Below, in pieces: positions 39,315-47,846 of a stretch of DNA of 64,000 nt. Positions within the stretch are counted from its first letter, which is position 1. Each line of letters starts with the position of its first letter. A model generated the notes under the pieces. The model made no database searches, had not been told where the DNA came from, and saw only the letters and a program-made list of their open reading frames with translations. The translations under genes and the position numbers were made by a program. The DNA comes from Vibrio sonorensis (GTDB taxonomy: Bacteria > Pseudomonadota > Gammaproteobacteria > Enterobacterales > Vibrionaceae), in NCBI RefSeq assembly GCF_001854765.1, contig NZ_LJJE01000002.1:62001-126000 (forward strand). Reading direction: 5' to 3'.

Positions 39315-39745
39315 TTACTGGTAAAGAAAAAGCGCCTTAAGGCGCTTTTTTGTGCATGTTTTAAAGCGAAGAATGATCCAAGTTTCGAAGGCAAGTAAAC
39401 TGATGATGCCCATTGCCAATGAGTGCCATAAGCAACAAAAAATAGTACCGCTCCCATAGACAACCAGATAACAATCAAGGATTGGATTTTCTCCTTTTTA
39501 GTCAGTCCCTCTTTGTTCTTAAGACGAGTCGCTAGCGGTCCTAGCTTCGGGTGATTTAGAAGCCACTTTTGAAACTCTGGGGAAGAGCATCCAAAGCAAT
39601 ATAGTGCCAATAGAATAAAAGGAACGGTAGGCAGCAGAGGGACGGTTACTCCTATCAGCCCCAATATAACGCAAGTCCAACCGACGCAGTTGTAGCCTTT
39701 GAGACGAATGTGCTCTGGAATTTTATTCTTTTTGTAATCAGTCAT
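39315..39745 (-). CDS. ybaN: DUF454 (YbaN-like) membrane protein (probable frameshift)
   Basis: Small inner-membrane protein of the DUF454/YbaN family, function unknown. The family core GWTCVILGLIGVTVPLLPTVPFILLALYCF and the following SSPEFQKWLLNHPKLGP are clear. The frame closes at 39308 as written, but the last ~35 residues (WASSVYLPSKLGSFF...) are unlike the family. Adding one A at about 39407 (GGGCAATCATC) gives a hydrophobic final helix (IISLLAFETWIILRF) and a basic tail ending at 39315, as in homologues. I therefore take 39315 as the true end, 143 residues. The basic tail is encoded by the tyrS terminator. The repair is inferred; the upstream identification is firm. Confidence 0.78.
39327..39351. 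terminator. Bidirectional terminator for tyrS and ybaN
   Basis: AAAAAGCGCC and GGCGCTTTTT form a perfect stem with TTAA at its centre, with A and T runs on the two sides, so it can serve both strands. It lies inside the 3' coding part of the ybaN-like gene. Confidence 0.85.
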
Positions 39746-39911
39746 AAGGTGTTTGATAGCCGTCGCACATTACTTGTGCCCTTTAGAGTATTGGGTTTAG
39801 GTATAAAAATCGCAACTAGATAGAGAAATTAACAGGAAATTTGCAGTTTTCGCTGTTGAGGTTTGATAGTATGCACCTCGCTGCGACTGCCGCAGTATTT
39901 TGGAGACTTTT

Positions 39912-39956
39912 ATGAACAATACCGACCATCCCCCTAGTAGAAAGGGAGAAAAATAA
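39912..39956 (+). CDS. Putative leader peptide of the mgtE-like gene, 14 residues
   Basis: ATG AAC AAT ... TAA encodes MNNTDHPPSRKGEK. TGGAG stands 6 bases ahead of the ATG, a good initiation site. The acidic-then-proline stretch DHPP recalls the leader peptides ahead of other magnesium transporter genes (mgtL: MEPDPTPLP...), where low Mg2+ or low proline changes ribosome behaviour. Its last codons (39945-39955) are the 5' arm of the terminator-like stem described next. No translation evidence exists; the sequence itself has no homology I can claim. Confidence 0.55.
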   Translation: MNNTDHPPSRKGEK

Positions 39957-39971
39957 CCCGCTTCGGTATTG
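39917..39971 (+). promoter_or_regulatory. Alternative (anti-terminator-like) stem in the mgtE leader
   Basis: CAATACCGA (39917-39925) and TCGGTATTG (39963-39971) are perfect 9-bp arms. The 5' arm lies in the leader ORF. The enclosed segment contains the 5' arm of the terminator-like stem (39945-39955), so the two stems cannot coexist in a nested fold. Confidence 0.55.
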
Positions 39972-40031
39972 GCATTTTTGTTCCTGCCGTTTGGGCAGAG
40001 ATCCTTATCCCCTCTATTTTTCTCCTTTTTT
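39945..40031 (+). terminator. Terminator-like long-range stem in the mgtE leader
   Basis: GGAGAAAAATA (39945-39955) and TATTTTTCTCC (40015-40025) are perfect 11-bp arms followed by six T (40026-40031). A G-U and three A-U pairs can extend it. The 59-base loop holds a small CTGCC/GGCAG hairpin (39984-39998). The 5' arm overlaps the last codons of the leader ORF, so translation would affect its formation. Confidence 0.55.
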
Positions 40032-40112
40032 CTTGGACTTATGACCGCAAGATGCCGAAAGGGCGTGTTGAGGTTTGGTGGTCGTTACCTATTGCCAATC
40101 GGGAGATTCGCC

Positions 40113-40957
40113 ATGACGGTAATGAACAATACACTTGTTGAAAACAATACCTATTTTTCTCAAGAAGAGATCGGTGCTGCGCGCAACGCATTTCTTCAAT
40201 ACGAGCGTGATAAACAGGTTCACCTGTTAACAGTGATGCCTATAGAAGAGGCGGCAGCAGTACTACACCATTGCAGCCTTAGCCATGTTCAGCATTTGAT
40301 TAATGAGCTTGAACTGTTGGGAGAAGATAAACTCGCGCGTCATTACGCACATCGATTAGGACTTATCCACTCAGAGGTGGAAACTGGCGAAAGTTATTTG
40401 GCTACACCAGTGTTAGAACACGTAAAGCAGAGAATAGGCTGGATCATTTCGTTAGCTCTGCTGGGAATTGTATCAGGGCTAATCATTGCGCAGTACGAAG
40501 ATATACTCAGCCAGTTAGTATTGCTGGCAGTGTACATGCCCGTGATTGCAGCAGCAGGCGGTAATACAGGTACTCAAGCCGCTACACTTGTGATCAGAGC
40601 CCTTGCCACCGGAGAGTTAAAAAAGCGTCAGTGGTTAAGCGTGTTGTGGAAAGAGAGCAGAGTCGCGCTTTGCTTGGCTACGGCGATCGCAGCGTCATGG
40701 TTGGCCGGATCTTGCTGTTTAGCGATGCGGCAAGTGCTGGTAGCTTTAACTTAAATACCATTGCACTGGCCATTTCAATGGCGCTCTTTGTTCAAGTTAC
40801 TCTATCCACCGCTCTTGGAGGAGTACTGCCTATTCTAGCAAGGGCCTGTAAGCTTGATCCTGCGGTACTTGTTAGTCCAGTACTCGCGTCCGTGGTAGAT
40901 ATTTCAGGGATGTGGATTTACTTTACGGTCGTAAACTCATTTCTAGGAATTGCCTGA
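40113..40957 (+). CDS. mgtE: Small MgtE-type magnesium transporter (one apparent frameshift)
   Basis: Inner-membrane divalent-cation transporter related to MgtE. An N-terminal helical domain (about 1-105) is followed by five expected helices, with the signature AAAGGNTGTQAATLVIRALATGEL. At about 281 residues it lacks the CBS pair that gates full-length MgtE (near 450). The ATG at 40113 follows GGGAG by 7 bases. An in-frame ATG at 40122 is possible; its first 11 bases equal the leader-peptide start. The frame breaks near 40694: GCAGCGTCATG should have one more G (AIAAVMVGRILLF), which joins the N-terminal part to the C-terminal helices ending at 40957. The 3' end overlaps dacB by 40 bases on the other strand. 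Mg2+ specificity is inferred from the family. Confidence 0.82.
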
Positions 40958-42372
40958 CTAAACTCTACAACGTCTTGGTAGAAGAGTTTTTCAAACTGAA
41001 CAATAGGGGCGACAACCGGTTTGTTGTCGTCTCTTTTTTCAGGGTGGTAGTCAGTGACAAATTGAACAAAGAGAGATCGAGGAACGCCATTTTCATCTAG
41101 ACCGTAACCCGCCATATTGTAGCTGCCATAGAGGGAGCCGCTTTTGGCTTTTATATGGTCTTTGATTGGCGTTTTACGCATGCTTCTTCGGTACTTTAGC
41201 GTACCATTCTTGCCAGAGATAGGCAGCAGTGCCATAAGTTGTAGTTGATCTTCGTTATCCCAGATGTATCTCAATATGGCGGCCATGTCGTCCACGGTAA
41301 AGCGGTTATTGCGCGATAATCCAGACCCATCCGCTAATTTTGCCTTACTGATATCGATCCCCGTGTGGGCGAAGATGATCTGTTTGATCGCTTCGGTACC
41401 GTTGCCAAAACTCCCTGGTTGCACAAAGAAATGAGCACCAAGAGCTTTGGTAAGGTTGTCGGCAATCAGGTTGTCAGATTTCTTTAGCATCTCCTCTAGT
41501 AAAGCATCGAGGCGAGGAGAGTAGTGAGTGGCTAAAGTTTGGTAGTTACTGCCAGTAGGACTGCCTACTTTGATGACACCATTAAATTCAAATCCCAACT
41601 GGTTTATTAGAGTGCTAATGACTCTAGAGGTGTAAACCGAGGGATTCTGCACGGCAAACTTTAGAGGAAGCGGTTTTTTTCTCTCTAACATACAGCCCTG
41701 AAGTTGATAGTGATTGTCCGAGTTGGCAATTAACTCTAGGCTACACTGAGTCCCTTTTTGATACGCTTTATCAACACTTTGCGCTTGTGTCGATACGTAA
41801 ATAGGGTATTGAGGCGGTACGTAAACACGAGTTTTTCCGCCAGCTTCACTAGAGACTGAAGCGGGTACGCAATTTTCGTCTAATGTAATGGCACTGGCAG
41901 GTGCGCTGTAGCAAACCCCTAAAATATCCCAAGGCCATCCCACAGCGCGTTCGTAGCCGCTAAATGCGCTGTTATCTAGCCAGATATCACCGCGGATAGT
42001 ATTGCCTATTTGCTTCTTGGCTTCTTTAAGCAAATAGGTAATATCATCACTTTTTAGGGTAGGGTCACCAGAGAACCGAATCACTAAGCCTTCAGATCCA
42101 GTCTCTATACGAGTCGAAAACTTAAACTGGCTACCAAGTTCGAGCTTAGCGGCAAGTGCGGTGACGGTTTTTAGCGTACTTGCTGGAGGAAAAAATTGAT
42201 CGCTATAGCCAGCATTTAGCAGGGTTTCGCCACTTTCTAAGGCGCGTATCGTAAGGGCACTTCGGCTTCCAGCGGGAAGGTGGTTGGTAGGGGTGTAAGC
42301 GAATGAAAACACGGGAATTATAGCAGCGAAAATACTACTAAAAAAAAGAGTTGTTCTAAGTGCCGCGTTCAT
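40918..42372 (-). CDS. dacB: D-alanyl-D-alanine carboxypeptidase/endopeptidase (PBP4)
   Basis: Periplasmic class C penicillin-binding protein that trims peptidoglycan stems and cross-links; 484 residues. The signal peptide (MNAALRTTLFFSSIFAAIIPVFSFA) is cleaved near residue 25. Active-site motifs: Ser65-x-x-Lys68 in PASTLKT, SxN as SRNN following DGSGL, and KSG in IKAKSGSLYGSYN. The large insertion domain between the first and second motifs is present. The gene converges with the mgtE-like gene and overlaps its last 40 bases. Confidence 0.93.
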   Translation of the reverse strand: MNAALRTTLFFSSIFAAIIPVFSFAYTPTNHLPAGSRSALTIRALESGETLLNAGYSDQFFPPASTLKTVTALAAKLELGSQFKFSTRIETGSEGLVIRFSGDPTLKSDDITYLLKEAKKQIGNTIRGDIWLDNSAFSGYERAVGWPWDILGVCYSAPASAITLDENCVPASVSSEAGGKTRVYVPPQYPIYVSTQAQSVDKAYQKGTQCSLELIANSDNHYQLQGCMLERKKPLPLKFAVQNPSVYTSRVISTLINQLGFEFNGVIKVGSPTGSNYQTLATHYSPRLDALLEEMLKKSDNLIADNLTKALGAHFFVQPGSFGNGTEAIKQIIFAHTGIDISKAKLADGSGLSRNNRFTVDDMAAILRYIWDNEDQLQLMALLPISGKNGTLKYRRSMRKTPIKDHIKAKSGSLYGSYNMAGYGLDENGVPRSLFVQFVTDYHPEKRDDNKPVVAPIVQFEKLFYQDVVEFSQAIPRNEFTTVK

Positions 42373-42475
42373 AAATCCATGCCAGTTTTAAAGTACGAAT
42401 AACCAGTATACTCCTGTGACTGATAGATGCCAGTTTGTGTCGCTTGTAGCAATCTTCTTTGTTTCGTAAATAGAA

Positions 42476-42501
42476 AAGCACCTGCGTGATTGCAGGTGCT
42501 T
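42476..42501 (-). terminator. Intrinsic terminator of the ompU-type gene
   Basis: AAGCACCTGC (42476-42485) and GCAGGTGCTT (42492-42501) form a perfect 10-bp stem with a GTGATT loop. On the minus strand TTCTATTT follows. Confidence 0.85.
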
Positions 42502-42525
42502 AAAAGAGTCAGTCTTAAGTGCGAC

Positions 42526-43548
42526 TTAGAAGTCGTAGCGTAGACCTAGAGCGATTTCGTCTTCAGCGTCAGCTTTCGATACTTGGCCATTGTTGTCGCC
42601 AGCAGAGAGTAAGTTGAAGTTGTAAGATACGTAACCGCGGAAGTTAGGCTTGAAGTAGTAAGTTGCATCTACCGCTAGCTTGTCTTGAAGGTCCTCTTTA
42701 GCACCAGCTGTCTTACCTTCTAGGTAGTTGTACGTGGTAGAGAATACCGTTTGACCCATGTTGTAAGCAGCAGCTAGTTCGTAACCTTGCTTATCTGTTT
42801 TGGTGTAACCATCTTTGTCTTGACCATCAACATAAGTACCAGCGAAGTACAAATCGTTAATAGAGTAAGAAGCCGCTAGCATAAATTGGTCGCTCGACTT
42901 TTTAACACCACCAGTTTCACCAGAATCTTGATCCGCGTAACCAGCACCTAGTTTAAAACCAGTGTCGCCGATAGCGTAGATAGCCGATAGAGAGTAACCA
43001 TCAGTTTTGTCGTCGGTGTAGCCAGAACCATCGGTCTTTTCTACGCGGTTAGCGAAGCGGTAGCTTGCTTTTAGGCTTAGGTCTGAAAATTGACCCTTGT
43101 ACGCTAGCGTGTTGTCGATGCGGTCAGCAACGTCAATTTTGTATGCTGCGTTGTTACCGTGGTAAGCCATGATATCGGTAAAGTCGGTGATCACACCTAG
43201 TGCGCCATCGTTTTTACCGTAAGTGATTTCACCAAAGTTGCCGCCGATACCCGCATAGGTGTAACGGTGTTCGATGTCGTCATCTTTAGCAGGGTCGTTG
43301 TCTGCAGTTGTGAACTCACCCTCGTAGAAACCTACGCCGTATAGGCTGTCAGTAAGCTGAGTGATACCTTTAATGTTTAAACGTACACGAGATTTGTCAT
43401 CGGCTTTGCCATCTTGAAGAGACATGCGCGCTTCAGCGCGACCGCCGATCTCTAGAGAGTTACCATCTTGGTTGTATACTTCAGCAGCAGTAGCGCCAGT
43501 CGCAGTTACCGCACCAGCAATCGCTAGAGCAATCAGAGTTTTGTTCAT
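42526..43548 (-). CDS. ompU: OmpU-type outer-membrane porin
   Basis: Trimeric general porin of the Vibrio OmpU group, 340 residues with a 21-residue signal peptide (MNKTLIALAIAGAVTATGATAA). The mature chain is rich in alternating beta-strands, contains the loop-3-like region ITDFTDIMAYHG, and ends in the sorting signal ALGLRYDF with a terminal phenylalanine. The position next to greA matches V. cholerae ompU. Expression in Vibrio is normally ToxR-dependent; I did not find a reliable ToxR site here. Codon use is that of a highly expressed gene. Confidence 0.93.
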   Translation of the reverse strand: MNKTLIALAIAGAVTATGATAAEVYNQDGNSLEIGGRAEARMSLQDGKADDKSRVRLNIKGITQLTDSLYGVGFYEGEFTTADNDPAKDDDIEHRYTYAGIGGNFGEITYGKNDGALGVITDFTDIMAYHGNNAAYKIDVADRIDNTLAYKGQFSDLSLKASYRFANRVEKTDGSGYTDDKTDGYSLSAIYAIGDTGFKLGAGYADQDSGETGGVKKSSDQFMLAASYSINDLYFAGTYVDGQDKDGYTKTDKQGYELAAAYNMGQTVFSTTYNYLEGKTAGAKEDLQDKLAVDATYYFKPNFRGYVSYNFNLLSAGDNNGQVSKADAEDEIALGLRYDF

Positions 43549-43748
43549 CTTATTAGTCCTAATTTACTGTCCATAAATAGTCATTTTTGAGTAGACACAT
43601 TCGTTGTGACTCTCTGTTTCCACTGCTCCGAGCATTTCCATCTGGTTCTAAGTTGGTGTTTTATCGAAATCGAAAAAATGCAGAACCTGACCGCCCATAG
43701 CAATCGACGAACAAAGTTTTAACGCTAAAGTTCATCAGGGGTTAGTAA

Positions 43749-43764
43749 AATGATATAAATCACA
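43749..43764. promoter_or_regulatory. CRP-like site upstream of ompU
   Basis: AATGA-TATAAA-TCACA matches the CRP dyad at eight of ten defined positions, about 200 bp upstream of the ompU start. This is suggestive only. Confidence 0.35.
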
Positions 43765-44033
43765 TTTTTGAACAGTGTTTTATTGTCATTTTGTTGTTTG
43801 TAATTAATTGTTTTTCAATGACATTTGTCGCTTGTGTCAGGTTTCTGTTAGTGGTGGATTATTTAGATCTTTTTACCCGACTTTTCTAGAGTGAGTGTGA
43901 TTTAGGTCGGTGATTTAGGATGAGTATTTTCCGTTATTGATACATATAACCCAGTGCTGACATAGAGTTTCCGATTTTGGATGATCTGATCGCCAAGTTT
44001 GTTTACACTAATAAAAATATCGAATTTAACCTA

Positions 44034-44069
44034 CTACCTAATCCTCTCGGGTTGGGTAGTTTTGTTTTG
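44034..44069 (+). terminator. Attenuator-like terminator in the greA leader
   Basis: CTACCTAATCC (44034-44044) and GGGTTGGGTAG (44049-44059) pair over 11 bp (two G-U) with a TCTC loop, followed by TTTTGTTTTG. It sits 32 bases before greA. A second small hairpin, CCAAAG-ATAG-CTTTGG (44071-44086), lies next to the greA ribosome-binding site. E. coli greA also has a leader terminator that yields small RNAs (GraL). Confidence 0.7.
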
Positions 44070-44100
44070 TCCAAAGATAGCTTTGGCTCAGAGGTAAAAG

Positions 44101-44574
44101 ATGGAAAAAGTTCCAATGACTGTCCGCGGCGAAGAAAAGCTGCGCAAAGAATTAGAAAGACTGTTGAAGTTGCGTCCTCAAATTTCAGAGGCGATTGCCG
44201 AAGCGAGAGAGCTGGGCGACCTTAAAGAAAACGCTGAGTACCACGCCGCTCGTGAAGAGCAGGGCATTTGTGAAGCTCAAATTCGTGATATCGAATACAA
44301 ACTGTCGGTCGCTCAGGTTATCGATGTGACTAAGATGGATAACCAAGGCAAGGTTATCTTCGGTTCGACAGTAACACTTGTGGATGTTGATACGGAAGAA
44401 GAGAAAACTTACCAAATCGTAGGCGATGACGAAGCCGACATTAAAGCGGGTCGCATCTCGGTAAGTTCGCCAATGGCTCGTGGCTTAATTGGCAAGATGG
44501 AAGGCGATGAAGTCTCTATTACCACACCAGGTGGTGCAAAAGATTACGATATCGAAAAAGTAGAGTATCTCTAA
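44101..44574 (+). CDS. greA: Transcript-cleavage elongation factor GreA
   Basis: Rescues backtracked RNA polymerase by stimulating cleavage of the 3' end of the transcript; 157 residues. The N-terminal coiled coil (residues 1-75) has the tip acidic pair in [18 protein letters not shown]. The C-terminal globular domain ends in [13 protein letters not shown]. The start follows AGAGGTAAAAG. The leader contains a terminator, so greA is probably controlled by attenuation. Confidence 0.96.
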   Translation: MEKVPMTVRGEEKLRKELERLLKLRPQISEAIAEARELGDLKENAEYHAAREEQGICEAQIRDIEYKLSVAQVIDVTKMDNQGKVIFGSTVTLVDVDTEEEKTYQIVGDDEADIKAGRISVSSPMARGLIGKMEGDEVSITTPGGAKDYDIEKVEYL

Positions 44575-44579
44575 AACGA

Positions 44580-44604
44580 AAAAGGTCGCCATGGCGACCT
44601 TTTC
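44580..44604. terminator. Bidirectional terminator between greA and yhbY
   Basis: AAAGGTCGCC and GGCGACCTTT form a perfect stem (AT centre) with flanking A and T runs. Confidence 0.88.
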
Positions 44605-44619
44605 TCTTTGAGCTAAATA

Positions 44620-44916
44620 TTACTTGCGTGGCAGCTCAATCTTGCGTTCTTCAGATTGACGATAAAGCACTAGAGTTTTACCGATCACTTGAACTTTTTC
44701 TGCCTTAGATTCACGCACGATAGCGTCAACGATCAGGTTTTTGGTTTCGCGATCTTCCGACGACACCTTCACTTTGATCAGTTCGTGGTGGTTTAGAGCG
44801 ATTTCAATTTCCGCAAGAACAGCTTCAGTTAGTCCATTCGCGCCCAGTAGCACAACGGGTTTAAGGTTGTGTGCCAGACCTTTTAGATGCTGTTTTTGTT
44901 TGGTGCTTAGGTTCAT
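44620..44916 (-). CDS. yhbY: RNA-binding CRM-domain protein YhbY
   Basis: 98-residue CRM (KH-like) RNA-binding protein associated with pre-50S ribosomal particles. The family sequence LKGLAHNLKPVVLLGANGLTEAVLAEI and the GxxG-like element IVDAIVRESKAEKVQVIGKTLVLYR are visible. It is divergent from rlmE (a 23S rRNA methyltransferase), as is common in gammaproteobacteria, so two ribosome-assembly factors share the 162-base intergenic region. Confidence 0.92.
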   Translation of the reverse strand: MNLSTKQKQHLKGLAHNLKPVVLLGANGLTEAVLAEIEIALNHHELIKVKVSSEDRETKNLIVDAIVRESKAEKVQVIGKTLVLYRQSEERKIELPRK

Positions 44917-45078
44917 TACGCGGCCAATTTTATTTAATATAAGGGTTGAAAAATCTTATTTTAACGCCATCTATCACGGAAGACTATAATTTATTAGGTT
45001 ACCTCTAATACCTAAGTCATCCATGCTTGATTGGTAAAGCGATTTACTTGGGTAAAAACTGATCCTATTGGGACATTA

Positions 45079-45708
45079 ATGAGTAAACAAAAACATTCGG
45101 CAAGTTCTGGCCGTTGGCTCAAAGAGCACTTTGACGATAAATACGTTAATGAAGCCAAGAAAAAAGGTTATCGCAGCCGTGCGATTTTTAAAATTGAAGA
45201 GATCCAAGAGAAAGACAAACTTCTAAAGCCGGGCATGACAGTGGTCGATTTGGGTGCTGCGCCTGGTGGCTGGTCTCAATACGCTGCTAAGCTTGTAGGT
45301 CAAGAGGGACAAGTGATCGCTTGTGACATTTTGCCAATGGATTCCATTGCTGGTGTGGCTTTCTTGCAGGGTGATTTTAGAGAAGATTCGGTTCTTGAGG
45401 CATTACTTGAAAGAATTCAACCAGACATGGTTGATATTGTGATGTCGGACATGGCTCCGAACATGGCTGGAAATTTATCTGTCGATCAACCTCGTGCAAT
45501 GTATCTTGTTGAACTAGCATTAGATATGTGTCGACAAGTTTTGGCACCCAATGGTAGTTTTGTGGTTAAAGTATTCCAAGGCGAAGGCTTTGACCAATAC
45601 GTAAAGGATGTACGTGACCTATTTAAGGTTGTGAAAATCCGCAAACCTGATTCTTCAAGGGCTAGATCCCGCGAAGTATACATAGTAGCCACTGGTTACA
45701 AAGGTTAA
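45079..45708 (+). CDS. rlmE: 23S rRNA 2'-O-ribose U2552 methyltransferase RlmE
   Basis: SAM-dependent methyltransferase (formerly FtsJ/RrmJ) acting on U2552 in the 50S A-site; 209 residues. SAM motif [16 protein letters not shown], the catalytic-tetrad region (K in [12 protein letters not shown] in [14 protein letters not shown] in [12 protein letters not shown] in [11 protein letters not shown]) are all present. The ATG at 45079 ([17 protein letters not shown]) matches the family start; the frame is open upstream from 45031 but without homology. It lies 98 bases before ftsH, the usual gene pair. Confidence 0.94.
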   Translation: MSKQKHSASSGRWLKEHFDDKYVNEAKKKGYRSRAIFKIEEIQEKDKLLKPGMTVVDLGAAPGGWSQYAAKLVGQEGQVIACDILPMDSIAGVAFLQGDFREDSVLEALLERIQPDMVDIVMSDMAPNMAGNLSVDQPRAMYLVELALDMCRQVLAPNGSFVVKVFQGEGFDQYVKDVRDLFKVVKIRKPDSSRARSREVYIVATGYKG

Positions 45709-45806
45709 CTATTTGCAGAGTTGCGAAAAAGTTAACACTATAGCTACAGGTACCAAACTGTAGTACCCTACCTTTAATTACAATTAGTTATCGCGAGGCT
45801 TACACC

Positions 45807-47786
45807 TTGAGTGACATGGCAAAAAATTTAATTCTGTGGCTTGTGATCGCCGTTGTTCTGATGTCAGTTTTCCAGAGCTTTGGTCCTGGGGAAAACAATG
45901 GAAGAGCTGTTGATTACACCACATTCGTACAGGAAGTTGGCCAGGGCCAGATTCAGGAAGCAACCTTCAAAGACGGTGAAATTACCTTCATGCGTCGCGG
46001 AGGCGGTGCCAGATATGTTACTTACATGCCTGTTTATGATCAGAAGCTTCTGGACGACCTGATTAATCAAAATGTAAAAGTGATGGGCACACCGCCTGAA
46101 GAGCAGAGCTTACTAGGTAATATCTTTATCTCGTGGTTCCCAATGATTCTGCTTATCGGGGTGTGGATCTTCTTTATGCGCCAAATGCAGGGCGGCGGTG
46201 GCAAAGGCGCCATGTCGTTCGGTAAGAGCAAAGCGCGCATGATGAGCGAAGAGCAAATTAAAACTACTTTTGCTGATGTTGCTGGTTGTGACGAAGCAAA
46301 AGAGGACGTGAAAGAGTTGGTTGATTACTTGCGCGATCCAAGTCGATTCCAGAAGTTGGGCGGTAAGATCCCAACGGGCGTGTTGATGGTGGGTCCACCG
46401 GGTACAGGTAAAACGCTACTTGCGAAAGCGATCGCCGGTGAAGCAAAAGTACCATTCTTTACTATCTCAGGTTCAGATTTTGTAGAAATGTTCGTAGGTG
46501 TGGGTGCATCCCGTGTACGTGACATGTTCGAGCAAGCGAAGAAAGCGTCTCCTTGTATTATCTTTATCGATGAGATTGATGCAGTAGGTCGTCAACGTGG
46601 CGCTGGTGTTGGTGGTGGTCACGATGAGCGTGAGCAAACGCTTAACCAAATGCTAGTAGAGATGGATGGTTTTGAAGGTAACGAAGGAATTATCGTTATC
46701 GCTGCCACCAACCGTCCAGACGTACTTGACCCTGCACTACTTCGTCCAGGTCGTTTTGACCGTCAGGTCGTAGTTGGTCTTCCTGACGTACGTGGCCGTG
46801 AGCAGATCTTGAAAGTTCACATGCGTAAAGTGCCTCTAGCGGGTGACGTTGAGCCTTCACTAATTGCTCGTGGTACTCCGGGTTTCTCTGGTGCCGATCT
46901 GGCTAACCTAGTGAACGAAGCTGCTCTGTTTGCCGCACGTGGTAACAAGCGAAATGTTTCTATGGTGGAGTTTGAATTGGCGAAAGACAAGATCATGATG
47001 GGTGCTGAGCGCCGTTCAATGGTGATGTCGGAAGATACAAAAGAGTCAACAGCTTACCATGAAGCAGGCCACGCAATTGTGGGTCGCTTAGTGCCTGAGC
47101 ACGACCCTGTGTACAAAGTGTCCATTATTCCACGTGGCCGAGCGCTGGGTGTGACTATGTACTTGCCAGAGCAAGATCGAGTAAGTATGTCTCGTCAACA
47201 CTTAGAATCAATGGTTTCTAGTTTGTACGGCGGACGTCTTGCAGAAGAGCTTATCTACGGTGCAGATAAAGTATCAACGGGCGCTTCTAACGATATCGAA
47301 CGCGCAACAGACATCGCTCGTAAGATGGTCACTCAATGGGGTTTCTCAGAAAAACTGGGTCCACTTCTTTACGCAGAAGAAGAGGGTGAAGTTTTCCTAG
47401 GCCGCAGTGTTACCCAAACCAAGCATATGTCTGACGATACCGCTAAGTTGATTGATGATGAGATACGTCAAATCATCGACCGCAACTACGAGCGTGCTAA
47501 GAAAATCCTTGAAGAGAACATGGATATTATGCACGCCATGAAAGACGCCTTGATGAAATACGAAACCATCGATGCGGGTCAAATTGATGACCTGATGGAT
47601 CGCAAGGAAGAAATTCGTGAGCCAGCGGGTTGGACGGATGACCAAACTCCTCCAAAGGCGAAGGCAGAAGCTAAAGCTGAGCCAGAAGCCACTCCTGAAC
47701 CAGAGGCGAAAGCTGAGCAGGAGAAGGTGGAAGAGTCCAATGAAGAAGCACCTGTAGAAAAGAGCGAAAAGAAAGACTCTGAATAA
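45807..47786 (+). CDS. ftsH: ATP-dependent zinc metalloprotease FtsH
   Basis: Membrane-anchored AAA+ hexameric protease, 659 residues, that degrades misfolded membrane proteins and regulators such as LpxC and sigma-32. Two N-terminal helices (about 8-25 and 105-125) flank a periplasmic domain. Walker A GPPGTGKT is at 196-203, Walker [10 protein letters not shown], the second region of homology [19 protein letters not shown], and the zinc motif HEAGH with His418 and His422. A TTG at 45807 is chosen because GAGG lies 9 bases upstream; the ATG at 45816 would give the alternative start seen in E. coli. The last ~45 residues are a low-complexity Lys/Glu/Ala tail ([18 protein letters not shown]), longer and more acidic than in E. 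coli. Confidence 0.95.
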   Translation: MSDMAKNLILWLVIAVVLMSVFQSFGPGENNGRAVDYTTFVQEVGQGQIQEATFKDGEITFMRRGGGARYVTYMPVYDQKLLDDLINQNVKVMGTPPEEQSLLGNIFISWFPMILLIGVWIFFMRQMQGGGGKGAMSFGKSKARMMSEEQIKTTFADVAGCDEAKEDVKELVDYLRDPSRFQKLGGKIPTGVLMVGPPGTGKTLLAKAIAGEAKVPFFTISGSDFVEMFVGVGASRVRDMFEQAKKASPCIIFIDEIDAVGRQRGAGVGGGHDEREQTLNQMLVEMDGFEGNEGIIVIAATNRPDVLDPALLRPGRFDRQVVVGLPDVRGREQILKVHMRKVPLAGDVEPSLIARGTPGFSGADLANLVNEAALFAARGNKRNVSMVEFELAKDKIMMGAERRSMVMSEDTKESTAYHEAGHAIVGRLVPEHDPVYKVSIIPRGRALGVTMYLPEQDRVSMSRQHLESMVSSLYGGRLAEELIYGADKVSTGASNDIERATDIARKMVTQWGFSEKLGPLLYAEEEGEVFLGRSVTQTKHMSDDTAKLIDDEIRQIIDRNYERAKKILEENMDIMHAMKDALMKYETIDAGQIDDLMDRKEEIREPAGWTDDQTPPKAKAEAKAEPEATPEPEAKAEQEKVEESNEEAPVEKSEKKDSE

Positions 47787-47802
47787 GTTGCTGTTTATAT
47801 TA

Positions 47803-47828
47803 AAACCTCGGGGGAACTCGGGGTTTTT
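47803..47828 (+). terminator. Terminator-like hairpin between ftsH and folP
   Basis: AAACCTCG (47803-47810) and CGGGGTTT (47819-47826) pair with one G-U, then TT. It may be leaky, so that folP and glmM can share the ftsH transcript. Confidence 0.6.
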
Positions 47829-47846
47829 CTGTTTTAGGGAAGTACA

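Larger units (their letters stand above)
39746..40112 (+). other. Leader/intergenic region of the mgtE-like gene
   Basis: This 367-base stretch lies upstream of the mgtE-like gene. A possible promoter is TTGCAG (39841-39846) with GATAGT (39865-39870) 18 bases later. A small CTGCG/CGCAG hairpin (39881-39895) follows, then a 14-codon leader ORF, mutually exclusive stems and a T run. No known riboswitch consensus (for example the M-box) was recognised. Confidence 0.55.
43549..44100. other. Divergent ompU/greA intergenic region
   Basis: This 552-base A+T-rich region carries the promoters of both divergent genes. A CRP-like site lies at 43749-43764 and the greA leader terminator at 44034-44069. 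I see no protein-coding gene; the open frame at 43977-44225 overlaps the terminator and greA and is rejected. Confidence 0.6.

Noticed and set aside
43561..43800. ToxR binding sites ahead of ompU
   Set aside because: The region is so A+T-rich that TNAAA-type matches occur by chance; none was specific enough to list.
43977..44225. 82-codon plus-strand open frame overlapping the greA leader
   Set aside because: It spans the leader terminator and overlaps greA in another frame, and has no ribosome-binding site or family resemblance.
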